A stretch of 64,000 nt of DNA from Azolla caroliniana (lineage: Eukaryota > Polypodiophyta), in assembly GCA_043228905.1 (NCBI GenBank), contig JBHGNT010000015.1, forward strand, positions 19,654,001 to 19,718,000, read 5' to 3'. The position numbers and the translations under genes are program-made. Below the pieces are notes generated by a model, which was not told where the DNA came from, searched no databases, and was given only the letters and a program-made list of their open reading frames with translations. Below, in pieces: positions 33,378-43,081 of this stretch. Numbering within the stretch: the stretch's first letter is position 1; each line of letters begins with the position of its first letter.

Positions 33378-35339
33378 ATGGGTCAAGCCTCCATGGTATG
33401 CCCTCCAGAGGAGATGCTGTGTATACCACATTTGCAAGACAGAAATGCTCTTCTAGGATTGATCAAATCATGTGGAAAGCATAAGGATCTAGTTCGAGCA
33501 AGAAGTATTCACACTGGCATACTTCAAAACAATGCATTGTTTCTTCAAAAGGACATCTATGTATGCACTGCTCTGCTAACCACCTATACAAAATGCGGTG
33601 CTCTTGAAGAAGCACAAAAGCTTTTTGATAACCTCCCCATAGAGTGGAATGTTGTATCTTGGAATGTGTTGATATGTGGTTATGCTCATCATGGCCTATA
33701 TAGAGAAGCGTTGTCTTGCTTCCAGAAGATGCGAGATATCAAGGGTGTCTATCCAAATGTGGTCACCTTGTTATGTGTTTTGAGAGCTTGTAGAAGTACA
33801 CAATCTCTAGATGTTGGAGATGCGATATATGATGAGGCTCGAAAGAAGGGTTTGCTTAGAAAGGAATTATTACTTGGCACTGCATTGGTCAATATGTATG
33901 CAAAATGTGGCATGCTTTTGAAAGCACGAGAAGTGTTTGAAGAACTTCCAGTACGAGATGTTGTGGCTTGGAGTGCCCTTATTGGAGGGTATGTTCACCA
34001 TGGGCTCCCTGAAGAGGCTCTGAAATGCTTTGTTCGGATGCAAAATGAAGGTATATCTCCCAATGCATTCACTTTTGTGAGCATTTTGAAATCTTGTAGC
34101 AACATGGGATTTCTCAAGATGGGAGAAGAGATACATACTCATGTTAAGAAGCAAGGATTATTGGGGAAAAACACTATACTTGGAACCTCATTAATTGATA
34201 TGTATTCAAATTGTGGTGTTGTGGGAAAAGCTCAAGATGTGTTTGATCAACTTCTCGTGCGAGATATCGTATGTTGGAATGCATTAATAACTGGGTATGC
34301 AGAGCATGGAATTGGTCATGAAGCATTGAAACTCTTCAAATCTATGCAAGAGGAAGGAATCATCCCGAATGAGATCACATTTCTTTGTGTTTTGAAAGCT
34401 TGCAGCAACATAGGATCTCTGACGATGGGAAAACAGGTACATACTGAGATTAGCAAGCATGGATTATTGGAAAACAATTTGATGCTCCAAAATACGCTTG
34501 TTGACATGTATGCGAAGTGTGGCGCCCTAAGAGAAGCACAAAAAGTATTTGATGAAATCCCGAAATCTAATGCTGTATCCTGGACTTCACTTATTGCTGG
34601 ATATTTGAGACACGGATGCATTGATAAGGGATTGAGTTTCAATATCAAGGAGATGTATGATAAGGATATTTCTTTAGATGCAGCATCGTTGATGTGCATT
34701 GTGAAAGCTTGTGGGAGCATGGGCTTGGTTGAGTTAGGAGAAAAGATTTACACCGATGTTAGAAAGAATGTATCATTAAGAACAGACATGGCACTTGGTA
34801 ATACATTGTTGGACATGTATGCAAAATGTGGTATGCTTGGAAAAGCTCAAGAAATATTCGAAGAGCTCGAAGCACAGGATATTGTATCATGGAATGCACT
34901 CATGGCTGGGTATGCTCACATGGGTGAGGCAAAAAGGGTTTTGGAGTTATTCAGGAAAATGATGACAATAGGAAGAACCATGCCAGATGTGGTCACTTTC
35001 CTTGCTATGCTCACAGCATGTAGTCATTCAGGTCTAGTAGAATGGGGAAATTTTTTGTTGAATGAGATGACTACTTGCTATTCTCTTACTCCAACTCTAG
35101 AACATTACACTTGTGTTGTTGATCTATTTGGTCGAGCTGGACAGTTTGAAGAAGCTTTAATTTCTTTTGAAAAGGTGCCATGTTCAAATCATCTTCCACT
35201 TTGCTTGGCTCTTTTGGGTGCTTGTAGCTGTAAATCAGTAAACATGAGGCTTGCAAGATGGGCCTTTGAGCAATCACTGTGCATGGATGAAAACTGTGCT
35301 GCTGCATACATTTGCATGGGCAATGTGTATGCATTCTAG
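33378..35339 (+). CDS. PLS-class pentatricopeptide repeat protein (PPR gene 2), truncated E domain
   Basis: A single frame of 653 aa starts at ATG 33378. Five S-P-L cycles are visible, with S motifs GTALVNMYAKCG, GTSLIDMYSNCG and GNTLLDMYAKCG, P motifs DVVAWSALIGGYVHHG and DIVCWNALITGYAEHG, and L motifs VTFLAMLTACSHSG and ITFLCVLKACSN. L2 and S2 (HYTCVVDLFGRAG) follow. The E-like region stops early at AAYICMGNVYAF, where PPR gene 1 continues with about 35 more residues, so the C-terminus is truncated and there is no DYW. It is the closest relative of PPR gene 1 in the window and is transcribed away from it. RNA binding in an organelle is inferred from the family. Confidence 0.86.
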   Translation: MGQASMVCPPEEMLCIPHLQDRNALLGLIKSCGKHKDLVRARSIHTGILQNNALFLQKDIYVCTALLTTYTKCGALEEAQKLFDNLPIEWNVVSWNVLICGYAHHGLYREALSCFQKMRDIKGVYPNVVTLLCVLRACRSTQSLDVGDAIYDEARKKGLLRKELLLGTALVNMYAKCGMLLKAREVFEELPVRDVVAWSALIGGYVHHGLPEEALKCFVRMQNEGISPNAFTFVSILKSCSNMGFLKMGEEIHTHVKKQGLLGKNTILGTSLIDMYSNCGVVGKAQDVFDQLLVRDIVCWNALITGYAEHGIGHEALKLFKSMQEEGIIPNEITFLCVLKACSNIGSLTMGKQVHTEISKHGLLENNLMLQNTLVDMYAKCGALREAQKVFDEIPKSNAVSWTSLIAGYLRHGCIDKGLSFNIKEMYDKDISLDAASLMCIVKACGSMGLVELGEKIYTDVRKNVSLRTDMALGNTLLDMYAKCGMLGKAQEIFEELEAQDIVSWNALMAGYAHMGEAKRVLELFRKMMTIGRTMPDVVTFLAMLTACSHSGLVEWGNFLLNEMTTCYSLTPTLEHYTCVVDLFGRAGQFEEALISFEKVPCSNHLPLCLALLGACSCKSVNMRLARWAFEQSLCMDENCAAAYICMGNVYAF

Positions 35340-35600
35340 TGCTGCCCACGTGATCTATTTGGTCAGCTGGATAGTTGTTGATCTATTTGGTTGAGCTGGA
35401 CAGTTTGAAGAAGCTTTAATTTCTTTCGAAAAGGTGCCATCTTCAAATCATCTTCCACTTTGCTTGTCTCTTTTGGGTGCCTGTAGCTGTAAATCAGTAA
35501 ACATGAGGCTTGCAAGATGGGCCTTTGGACAATCACTGCGCATGGATAAAAACTGTGCTGCTGCATACATTTGTATGGGCAATGTGTATGTATTCTAGTG
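35340..35600 (+). pseudogene. Tandem copy of the PPR gene 2 3' end
   Basis: From about 35371 the last roughly 225 bp of PPR gene 2 are repeated with about 5% differences: TTGATCTATTTGGTTGAGCT, then the RWAFGQSLRMD and YICMGNVYVF codons. It ends in TAG at the matching position. It has no start codon or upstream motifs. It arose after the C-terminal truncation of gene 2, since both copies share the early stop. Confidence 0.85.
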
Positions 35601-37180
35601 CAGCCCACGTGTCCAAATTCAAAAGCTTCATCAAACGGAAAACTTGAATATTGAGAATGGACATGGAATTATTATGATATGAAAGCTACAGCTAAGATAA
35701 GAGATTTTCAGAATATTGACGAAAAGCTAGAGGAAAGGCAGGGAAAAGATTCTACATGAATTCCCCTCTGTGACGATTACCTTTTGGCACCTTGCTTCAA
35801 AAAAAGCCACTCAAACTTAACACTTTTGAAATCACCAAGGTGGAGGTTGGTATTTTTCTGGTGAGTGACATTATTCTACAGATATGTAATTTACTTTGAT
35901 ATTTCTGGAGTCATTAACAAAGTGTCCCTCCACCCCCAGGTTTTGTTTCAAGAGTAAACAAATTCAAGAGTAATCATGTGTTGAATGCTTCTGGAACAAT
36001 TGTCATTCTGAATGCCATGCTAATGGGGATGGATTCTTTGATTAACAATAACAATGGTATGAGTCTTGAGATAATATTTGCTTTGAATTGTTTTGATGTC
36101 AAGATGAATTTCCAAGTGATAGTCCAGACATAACAGCAGCCCTAACCTCATGGATAAGCGTCTAAAGTTGTATGCAAAAAGTCACTCTCTTTGAGAAGCA
36201 ACCAAAATACTTCGAATACAGTTAATACTTGTGCCAAGGATTACAGGAAGCCGGCATACTAAGATTTATCCTTGATCAAAATGTAATTATAATGATAATT
36301 ATGCCAATGTAAAAGGGACCACATATAACACTCTTGCAGTTTAATGACTTATTTAATTCCACCTTGAACAAGTTTGTGTCAACTAAATCAGCGAAGTGGA
36401 TACTTTACTCCTACCTTTCTATTATTCTGAACAAATTTAGCACAATAACAATTCATTGACAAACCAACCACTTAGGAGGAGACCACAAAAATTAAGAATT
36501 ACAGTTATGATCCTCATGATGCATAGATTAGCATTGACAACCATGCCAGCTTGTAAAACCTTGAACTGTTGAACCACATCATAATAGATGTTAGCTGAAA
36601 GAATCATATGAGATAGATAGATTGAGATAAATATTTTATAGCAGACCACAAAGAGGCCAATATTGATCCATGTGACCTAAAAATTTGGACCATTTCTCAA
36701 TTTATGCCTGTCATCCCCAAACCATACCATTGAATAGAGGAGATTAATGACAAGAAATTGGAACTTTTCCATTACCAGCAATCCAGAATCATAATTGAAG
36801 CCATAGGCTTCCTTATCATAAAATCATATATATTTGACATGCTAGATCATAAAACCATACACCTTTATAGATTAGATCATAGAACTGTAACCATAAGCTT
36901 TTACATAATCATAAAGCCATATACCTTCAGATGTGATGATCATAAGACCACACTCCTTTCCATACTAGTTCAAATAATATACTCTACATTCTAGGCTATA
37001 AAACCTACAAACTCCAAACTAAAACCATAGAAATCACATACAAGTTCATAAAAGCATGTAGGTCACATTAAAAAAATCATGAAACCATATAATTAATCAT
37101 AGCACATAATAGATGCTAGACAAGCATATATCTAAGAATCATAACACATTATATGATTGATGAAGTGGACCTTTTCATTA
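35601..37180. other. Spacer between PPR gene 2 tail and cupin gene
   Basis: No gene is supported. From about 36760 to 37150 the DNA is a degenerate repeat of ATCATAAAACCATA-like words, running up to the cupin gene stop. Confidence 0.5.
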
Positions 37181-37900
37181 TTATTCAGAGGCATGATCAT
37201 GATCTCCTAGGAAAATCAAACCATACTCATTACCCAACTTCAAAGCAAGTGTTAGGTCTTCTTTGGTGACTTGAGGAGATGGTTCCGAAGGATCAGTGAC
37301 TTGTTTACCGATATCAAGGAACCACTTCTCAAACCCTCCGGGCGCATATGTAAGCACCATGTGTGCATTCTTGTTTGATCGATTTGCGAATGTATGCGGA
37401 ACATGTCTTGGTAAATGAATAAATGAACCTTTGGTTGCATTGAACTCTTCATCCCCAACTTTCCATACTAGCTCCCCATCAAGCATATACCATGTCTCAT
37501 CTTCTTTGGTGTGTATATGAGGGGGAGGGCCAATGCCAGGTGGCACTATGTCTTCAAAGAGAGAGTATGATCCTCCGGTCTCATTACTAAGGGCTTTGAG
37601 AGTAACCAACACTCCTAAGACCCATAGAGTTATACCTTCTCCTGTAAGAAAACCATTTGATGATCATAGATATATGTGTATGTGTATGTAGGACAGCACA
37701 TATGCATATGCGGATATTATATTTGTATATGTATATGGTCACACCCTATAATGGAGAGATCTTATTAATCTTAAGGTAATCCATTTCAAAACATGGAAAG
37801 AAAAGAAATGTATGGAAGTACCTTCATTGACAATATTCACTGGTGGTGGAGTAAAGAGAGCATTGAAATGGGTCACAGAATTTGCAAACATATGATCCAT
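37181..37900 (-). CDS. Single-domain cupin protein
   Basis: Two exons on the minus strand, 37900-37822 and 37641-37181, join across a 180 bp GT-AG intron to give 179 aa. The start is ATG at 37900 (MDHMFANS); a longer frame begins only with GTG. Cupin motif 1, PPHIHTKEDETWYMLDG, has the HxH-x4-E-x6-G metal-ligand spacing, and motif 2, GSFIHLPRHVPHTFAN, supplies the fourth ligand His. Such Cupin_2 proteins form small metal-binding beta-barrels; many are dioxygenases or isomerases, but the substrate cannot be inferred. There is no clear signal peptide. No related gene is nearby. Confidence 0.82.
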
Positions 37901-39150
37901 TCTCTTGAATGTAATGAGAGAGAGGGAGGGGGAAATGCTAGTGAGTGAGTGTACTTCCTTCACTTGTATTGATCAATGATGAGTAATGATGACAATGATG
38001 ATGAGCTCATCAATATAGTTGTGTGTGGTTGTGGACACTTTTGACTAGTTATGTACATGCTCTTTTTTAGAGCTCCACTAGCCTAGACCATACACACCAC
38101 ACATTATTATTTTCTTCATCATCGATTCACATATCTATTCCTCGTAAAGGTACTTGAATAACAATTCTTTTTGTCAACCAACTAGGCTTTGTTCATCTGA
38201 CGTTCAAGCTTCAGGGCTTCGTGCAATTGTTTCGAGAAAAGGAAGTACACACACAAGACAAGAGGAAAAACACTGGCATTGAAATAACCGCTAGCTATGA
38301 ACGGATATGCAATTTTTTATGAATGTGGCACCACTTTCGATCAACAAGAAGACTAAGTTGAATGCTTAACACATACGCCACAAATGCTACTTTATATATA
38401 GGTGTTTACTTTAACATAAAAAAAATTAGACACGACCAACAATAAGAATGGCAAAAAATTCTTACATTTCTTGTCACAGCTAAAATGGCATAAAATACTG
38501 CTATTTTTATTGCTACTAACATGCCATAAACTTTTGCAACTTTGTACTAGTTAAGAATTCCATAAACTTTCCCATTCTTAAAGAGTGAAAGTAAACTTAA
38601 AGAGAAATAGAAAAACCGGAATGTTGGAAATCTATACATATTGTTGTCCATGGGTAACAACATTTTTTAATGGTTTTTCTAGGTTCTACATGCCATCTTA
38701 TACAAGAAGAGATTAAGGTACCACACATACAAATACGTAAAGAAAACAACATTTATGGATTAAAGTCTTGGTTACAAACAAACCATCAGTCGTAAACAAA
38801 TGTTGAGCTATAGAAGTAACGCAATCACTCACACTAAATACATGGAGGGGATACAAAGTATCACTTTTACAACTTGTGGACAAGGTTTGGCAATATTTCT
38901 AGCTACCTTGTGCTAATCAAGCTCTTCTTGCGTTGAGGTCTGTGGTGTACATGTTGAAGTGTGAAGACAACCATATTAGAACTACAACTTCATAGTGCCA
39001 ATAACAACAATGTCATATACACGGTTGTCCACAAGATGGATACCACCATGTCAATAGCATGTGTAGAAGAAAACCACTCATGATGAGGTGTGCGTGACAT
39101 GCAAAAGAAGCACATGAATTGAGAATTTGTGCGTGATGTCACCATTTGTA
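37901..39150. other. Upstream region of the cupin gene and spacer
   Basis: A GA/CT-rich stretch (37915-37945 in plus orientation) lies in the cupin leader. The rest is AT-rich sequence with no supported gene or repeat. Confidence 0.45.
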
Positions 39151-39199
39151 TCTATAAGTAAAGCGTGCAGTTTATAGTATGTAGGGACATACAGAATGT

Positions 39200-40040
39200 C
39201 ATTGGGCCATTGTTGTTATTATGTGTGACTACATTCAACCCTTCATATTTAACATCGTTGTTCTTAGGTTGACTCTCTTTCATTTGTTCTTCGCTATCAT
39301 CTATCTTATTGCCCTTTCTTTTCTCTTTCTTCCACTTGTAGTAGTCACTATCTTGCCATAATGATGGCATTTTACATCTTTACTGTCCCTTTGCTATCAT
39401 ATTTGCCTCTTTGTTGTGACCTACCCCTAGTATGTAAAGGATTGTAGGACTAATTGATTTATCTCTTCCATGAGTAGAGAACTCTCTACATCGATGTACA
39501 AAAGCATAGCATTTCAATTGCTCATGGTAGTCATAAAGATATCCCCACTCCATGGCAAAGTGCAAAGCAAAAATGTAGCCTTAAACTCATCATCAATGAT
39601 GAATTTCACGGGAACCACCTAGTTGGAAATAGACCTAAACTCACTCAAGTCAGTTGACATGGGCCTCTTTTATGCGCAAATCCATAAGCTTTTTCAACCA
39701 ATAAACTTTGCTAGCTACACTCTACTAGCGTACAATTCTTGGAGTCTAGTCCATATCACATAGGCATAGTCCAAACCTTATTAAATAGCAAGGCATGACA
39801 CACTGATAGGTCAATGGTAAAACGTGCGAGTTTGTTTAAGTTCTCCCATTCATCTTGATCCATATCTATAGGCTTTACTCATTTGACCTTGATTGGCTTT
39901 GCCTGCTTCTTTTGCAATAGGATAATGTAGCACTGCTTTTGCCGCACAACAAAACTGTGTGCACCCTCAAGCTTCTTGTGTATGAGATGGTTGTTATCAC
40001 TGCTCCCATCCATAATTTTTAGCCAGAGGAAAATGCCAAA
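39200..40040 (-). mobile_element. Ty1/copia gag relic
   Basis: Minus-strand pieces in different frames fit copia gag order: IMDGSSDNNH, then DMDQDEWENLNKLA and TIDLSVCHALLFN, then DDEFKATFLLCTLPWSGDIF and TTMSN (39520-39600), followed by a Lys/Glu-rich YYKWKKEKRKGNKID tail where a zinc knuckle would lie. At least four frameshifts and stops are present. No LTR is recognised. Confidence 0.68.
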
Positions 40041-40170
40041 TGCAATCCCAAAGCCCATGAACTCTTGTCGATGTGTGAAGAACTTTCTTGCAAAGAACCT
40101 GTGTGGGCAAAACATGATAAACTATAACACATTGCATGTCTCTTGCATGGGTTGACTTGTAGCGAACTAT

Positions 40171-40330
40171 GCTAACTATCACCTACTCCGAAAATGTGAC
40201 CTACCACGCCAATTGTTTCTTGCACTAAAAACGCAACCTAGCGTGTTGACTATCACATGCATTGAAAACGTGACCTCTCACGTTGATTGTCTCCTACACT
40301 GAAAATGTGACCTATCGTGCTAATTGTCAT
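40171..40330. repeat. Four-unit 35-38 bp tandem repeat
   Basis: Units of the form GAAAATGTGACCTACCACG plus CCAATTGTTTCTTGCACT recur about four times with substitutions. They lie between the copia gag and reverse transcriptase scraps. Confidence 0.75.
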
Positions 40331-40440
40331 GAAGGCTCCCTTTAGTTTTCCGATCTTTGCTCGATTGCTCCTTGGAATGAGCATGTCTTCTACGTATATG
40401 ATCAGATAGATCCAGGACTCGTCAGCCAATTACCGAATAT
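40330..40440 (-). mobile_element. Ty1/copia reverse transcriptase scrap
   Basis: The minus strand reads SWIYLIIYVEDMLIPRSN and then KIGKLKGAF, matching the copia active-site segment LLYVDDMLI...EI..LK. The second catalytic Asp is Glu here. It lies on the 5' side of the gag relic, the wrong order for one element, so the two are separate or rearranged fragments. Confidence 0.65.
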
Positions 40441-41175
40441 ACATGCATGGGTCGGAGTCGGTCCGATGGTAGCCAAGCTGCCGAATGTAGGAGTCATTTG
40501 TAGGGAATTGAGAGTAGATTAGGGCACCATTTAACTACATACACAAAGAGACAACTATTGAGACACAACAATCTAGCAATCTTTCCTTTTTGTATATATG
40601 AAAGTTAGTGTGGTAAGGGTGTGTTCACACCCATGCACTGATAAAAGGCATGATAGCCCTAAGTTATTCCTAGTAGTATTAATCACAAAGGATTCTAACC
40701 AAAGACAATAAAACTATCTATGGAATGGTATTACTTAACAATCAACACAACCGAAGGATATGATGGTGTCTAACCAAAACAAACATCCAATCATCCTCAA
40801 GCAGCAACGATCAGAGGCGAGATTTCTAACAAGAATTGTCGGAGCAACCTACCTTACAAACGTTCGGATATTATCTCTTTGCACTCCAGATAGGGGATGT
40901 CGAAGAATGAGAATTATGTTCACATACTCCATATGGCACCTATACATCCCCTCCTTGCAATGAAGAAGAAGGATTGTGTTGCCTTAAACTGTGAGGCAAC
41001 ACCATCAAACCAAGCCCAATGTCGATTAAAGGTAACACCTATGGACAATAAATTTGCATGGTGAAGCTTAAAACAATGTTGAACAAAGAGTGTATCTTAT
41101 TTTAAACTTCAAGGCCTGCCCTGCCCTGCCCTGCCCTGCTACTTGTTTGGGCTTGTGGTGATGGTTGTTGCGGCC
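40441..41175. other. Spacer upstream of SUFE1 repeats
   Basis: No gene is supported. A (CCTGC)n microsatellite of five units lies near 41115-41140. Confidence 0.5.
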
Positions 41176-41179
41176 CAAC

Positions 41180-41540
41180 CTAAGGAGACATCCATTGGAA
41201 TGTATTATATATAGATATGCCGAGGCACACACATTGTGATACTGGACAGTGGACACCCATTGGAGATGTAATATATATGGATATGTCCAGGCAAACATTG
41301 TGATACATACTAGACACCCAATTGGAGATGTAATCTATATAGATACATATGTCCAAAAACCGAATTGGAGATGTATTCTATATAGATACATATGTCCAGA
41401 CACCCAATTGGAGATGTAATCTATATAGATACATATGTCCAGAAACCCAATTGGAGATGTATTCTATATAGATACATATGTCCAGACACCAAATTGGAGA
41501 TGTATTCTATATAGATACATATGTCCAGGCACAGTGTGAT
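41180..41540. repeat. 43 bp tandem repeat abutting the SUFE1 promoter
   Basis: About seven units share TTGGAGATGTA-TCTATATAGA and TACATATGTCCAGACACC. The central five (41310-41530) are nearly identical; outer units are diverged and include an ATTGTGATACTGGACA segment. The array ends about 15 bp before the likely TATA box of SUFE1. Confidence 0.88.
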
Positions 41541-41552
41541 ACTGGACAAACC

Positions 41553-41560
41553 TATATAAG
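41553..41560 (+). promoter_or_regulatory. Probable TATA box of SUFE1
   Basis: TATATAAG lies about 190 bp upstream of the SUFE1 start codon and directly after the 43 bp repeat array. A second AT run (41571-41586) follows. The call rests on consensus and position only. Confidence 0.5.
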
Positions 41561-41751
41561 GCTTTGGGCCATATATATATATATAAATTCATTCCTCTCT
41601 TCCTTCAAGCATATCATAAAGCTAATCAATCCCCTTCTTCATCATAACCCTCCTCAGAAAACACCATATCACAGAGGAGGAGGTGGAAGAAGAGGAAGAA
41701 GAAGGGGTGTTAGAGAAGAAGAAAACACCCTTCACCAATCAGGGTTTGGCT

Positions 41752-43081
41752 ATGGCTATGGCTTCTTCTTCTTCTTCCTTCCTCCCAGCTTCTTCTGCAG
41801 CTGCATCTCTGCACCGTCTCCATCTCCACCTGTTCTTCATGAGGAGGAGGTGTATATCACTAGTTTGTAATCCGAACCCTAGCCCTAAATATAAACCTTT
41901 CCTTAAACCTACCTCCAAATCTAGCCCTTACCCATTTTTCTGTCTCTCTGCTGATATTGTCGATGGAAGCTTTGGGTCACAATTCCGCCGACCACGACTC
42001 TTCTCATTTGCGATGTCCAATTCGAATTCCAATCCTGTTGCCTCTGATACTGCTTCCTTGGGTTTCGGTGATGAGAATCTACCATTGAAGCTCGCAAAAA
42101 TAGTTCACCTCTTTCAGATGGTTCCAGATCCGAGGGCGAAATACGAGCAGCTCCTTCACTATGGAAAGAAGCTTGAACCGCTCCCCAAAGAATTCCAAAC
42201 CCTTGAAAACAAGGTCAATGGCTGTGTTTCTCAGGTATGAGTTTTTTTTCCCTTTATCCTGACCATGGTACCCATATCTTTGTTTGTTGTTCTTTTAGGG
42301 TAAATCGGAATCTGATTCTTTGTACACTAAATTGCAGGTATGGGTCCGTGCATTCCTTGATCAAGACCAAAAAGTCTTCTTCCAGGCTGATTCTGACTCG
42401 CTGTTGACCAAAGGTCTCGCTGCCTTGCTCGTAGAAGGCTTATCAGGATGTCCGCCGTCAGAAATACTTCGTATCTCGCCCAATTTCGTCCATTTATTGG
42501 GGCTTAAACAGAGCTTAACACCTTCTCGGAGCAACGGATTTCTCAACATGTTGAAATTGATGCAAAAAAAGGCTCTAGAATTAGCCATGGAAGGAGCTAA
42601 GCTTTCTGATGATGTGGTTGTTGCCTCACATGGCATTGGAGACCAGGGCAATGCTGATGGCATGGATGTACAGACTGTTTCTTCTACTACTAAGATCAGT
42701 GGAGACATTGAGGATTCTTCTTCATCATCATCATCTACAAGGGGGGCTTCACGCGGAGACTCTGGTTCTGGCTCAGAATATGGTTCAATTGTTTCTACAA
42801 GACAAGAGAGAATGAGACAAAAGCTTGAATCCGGCCTAGTCCCCACTTTATTAGAGATAGAGGATGTTTCTTATCAACACGCCGGTCACTCTGGTGTAGA
42901 GAAAGGGGCTTCCGAGACACATTTCAATGTAAAAGTTGTCTCAAGCAAGTTTGAAGGCAAGAGTCTTGTGAAAAGACATCGACTTATTTATGATCTTTTG
43001 CAAGAGGAGCTCCAGAGTGGTCTTCATGCACTCTCCATTGTAGCCAAAACTCCTGCTGAAGTTGAGAAAGCTGGAGTTTAA
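41752..43081 (+). CDS. SUFE1: Plastid SufE-BolA fusion, activator of cysteine desulfurase
   Basis: Two exons, 41752-42234 and 42338-43081, encode 408 aa. The Ser-rich, basic N-terminus (about 1-90) fits an organelle transit peptide. The SufE domain is about 108-250 with LAKIVHLFQMVPDPRAKYEQL, the catalytic Cys158 in NGCVSQVWV spanning the exon junction, and the GL...G..P..I segment. After a Ser/Gly-rich linker, a BolA domain at about 318-405 has RMRQKLESGL and FEGKSLVKRHRLIYDLLQEE. Plant SUFE1 accepts sulfur from the plastid desulfurase NFS2 and stimulates Fe-S cluster assembly; BolA domains pair with monothiol glutaredoxins. The open frame extends upstream only from a GTG, so the first ATG (MAMASSS) is chosen. 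Confidence 0.93.

Noticed and set aside
37901-37963. 21-codon N-terminal extension of the cupin protein
   Set aside because: The extended frame begins with GTG, not ATG; the in-frame ATG at 37900 is the better start.
41683-41751. Acidic N-terminal extension of SUFE1
   Set aside because: Starts from GTG in a GAAGAAGAGG repeat; the first ATG gives a proper transit-peptide-like start.
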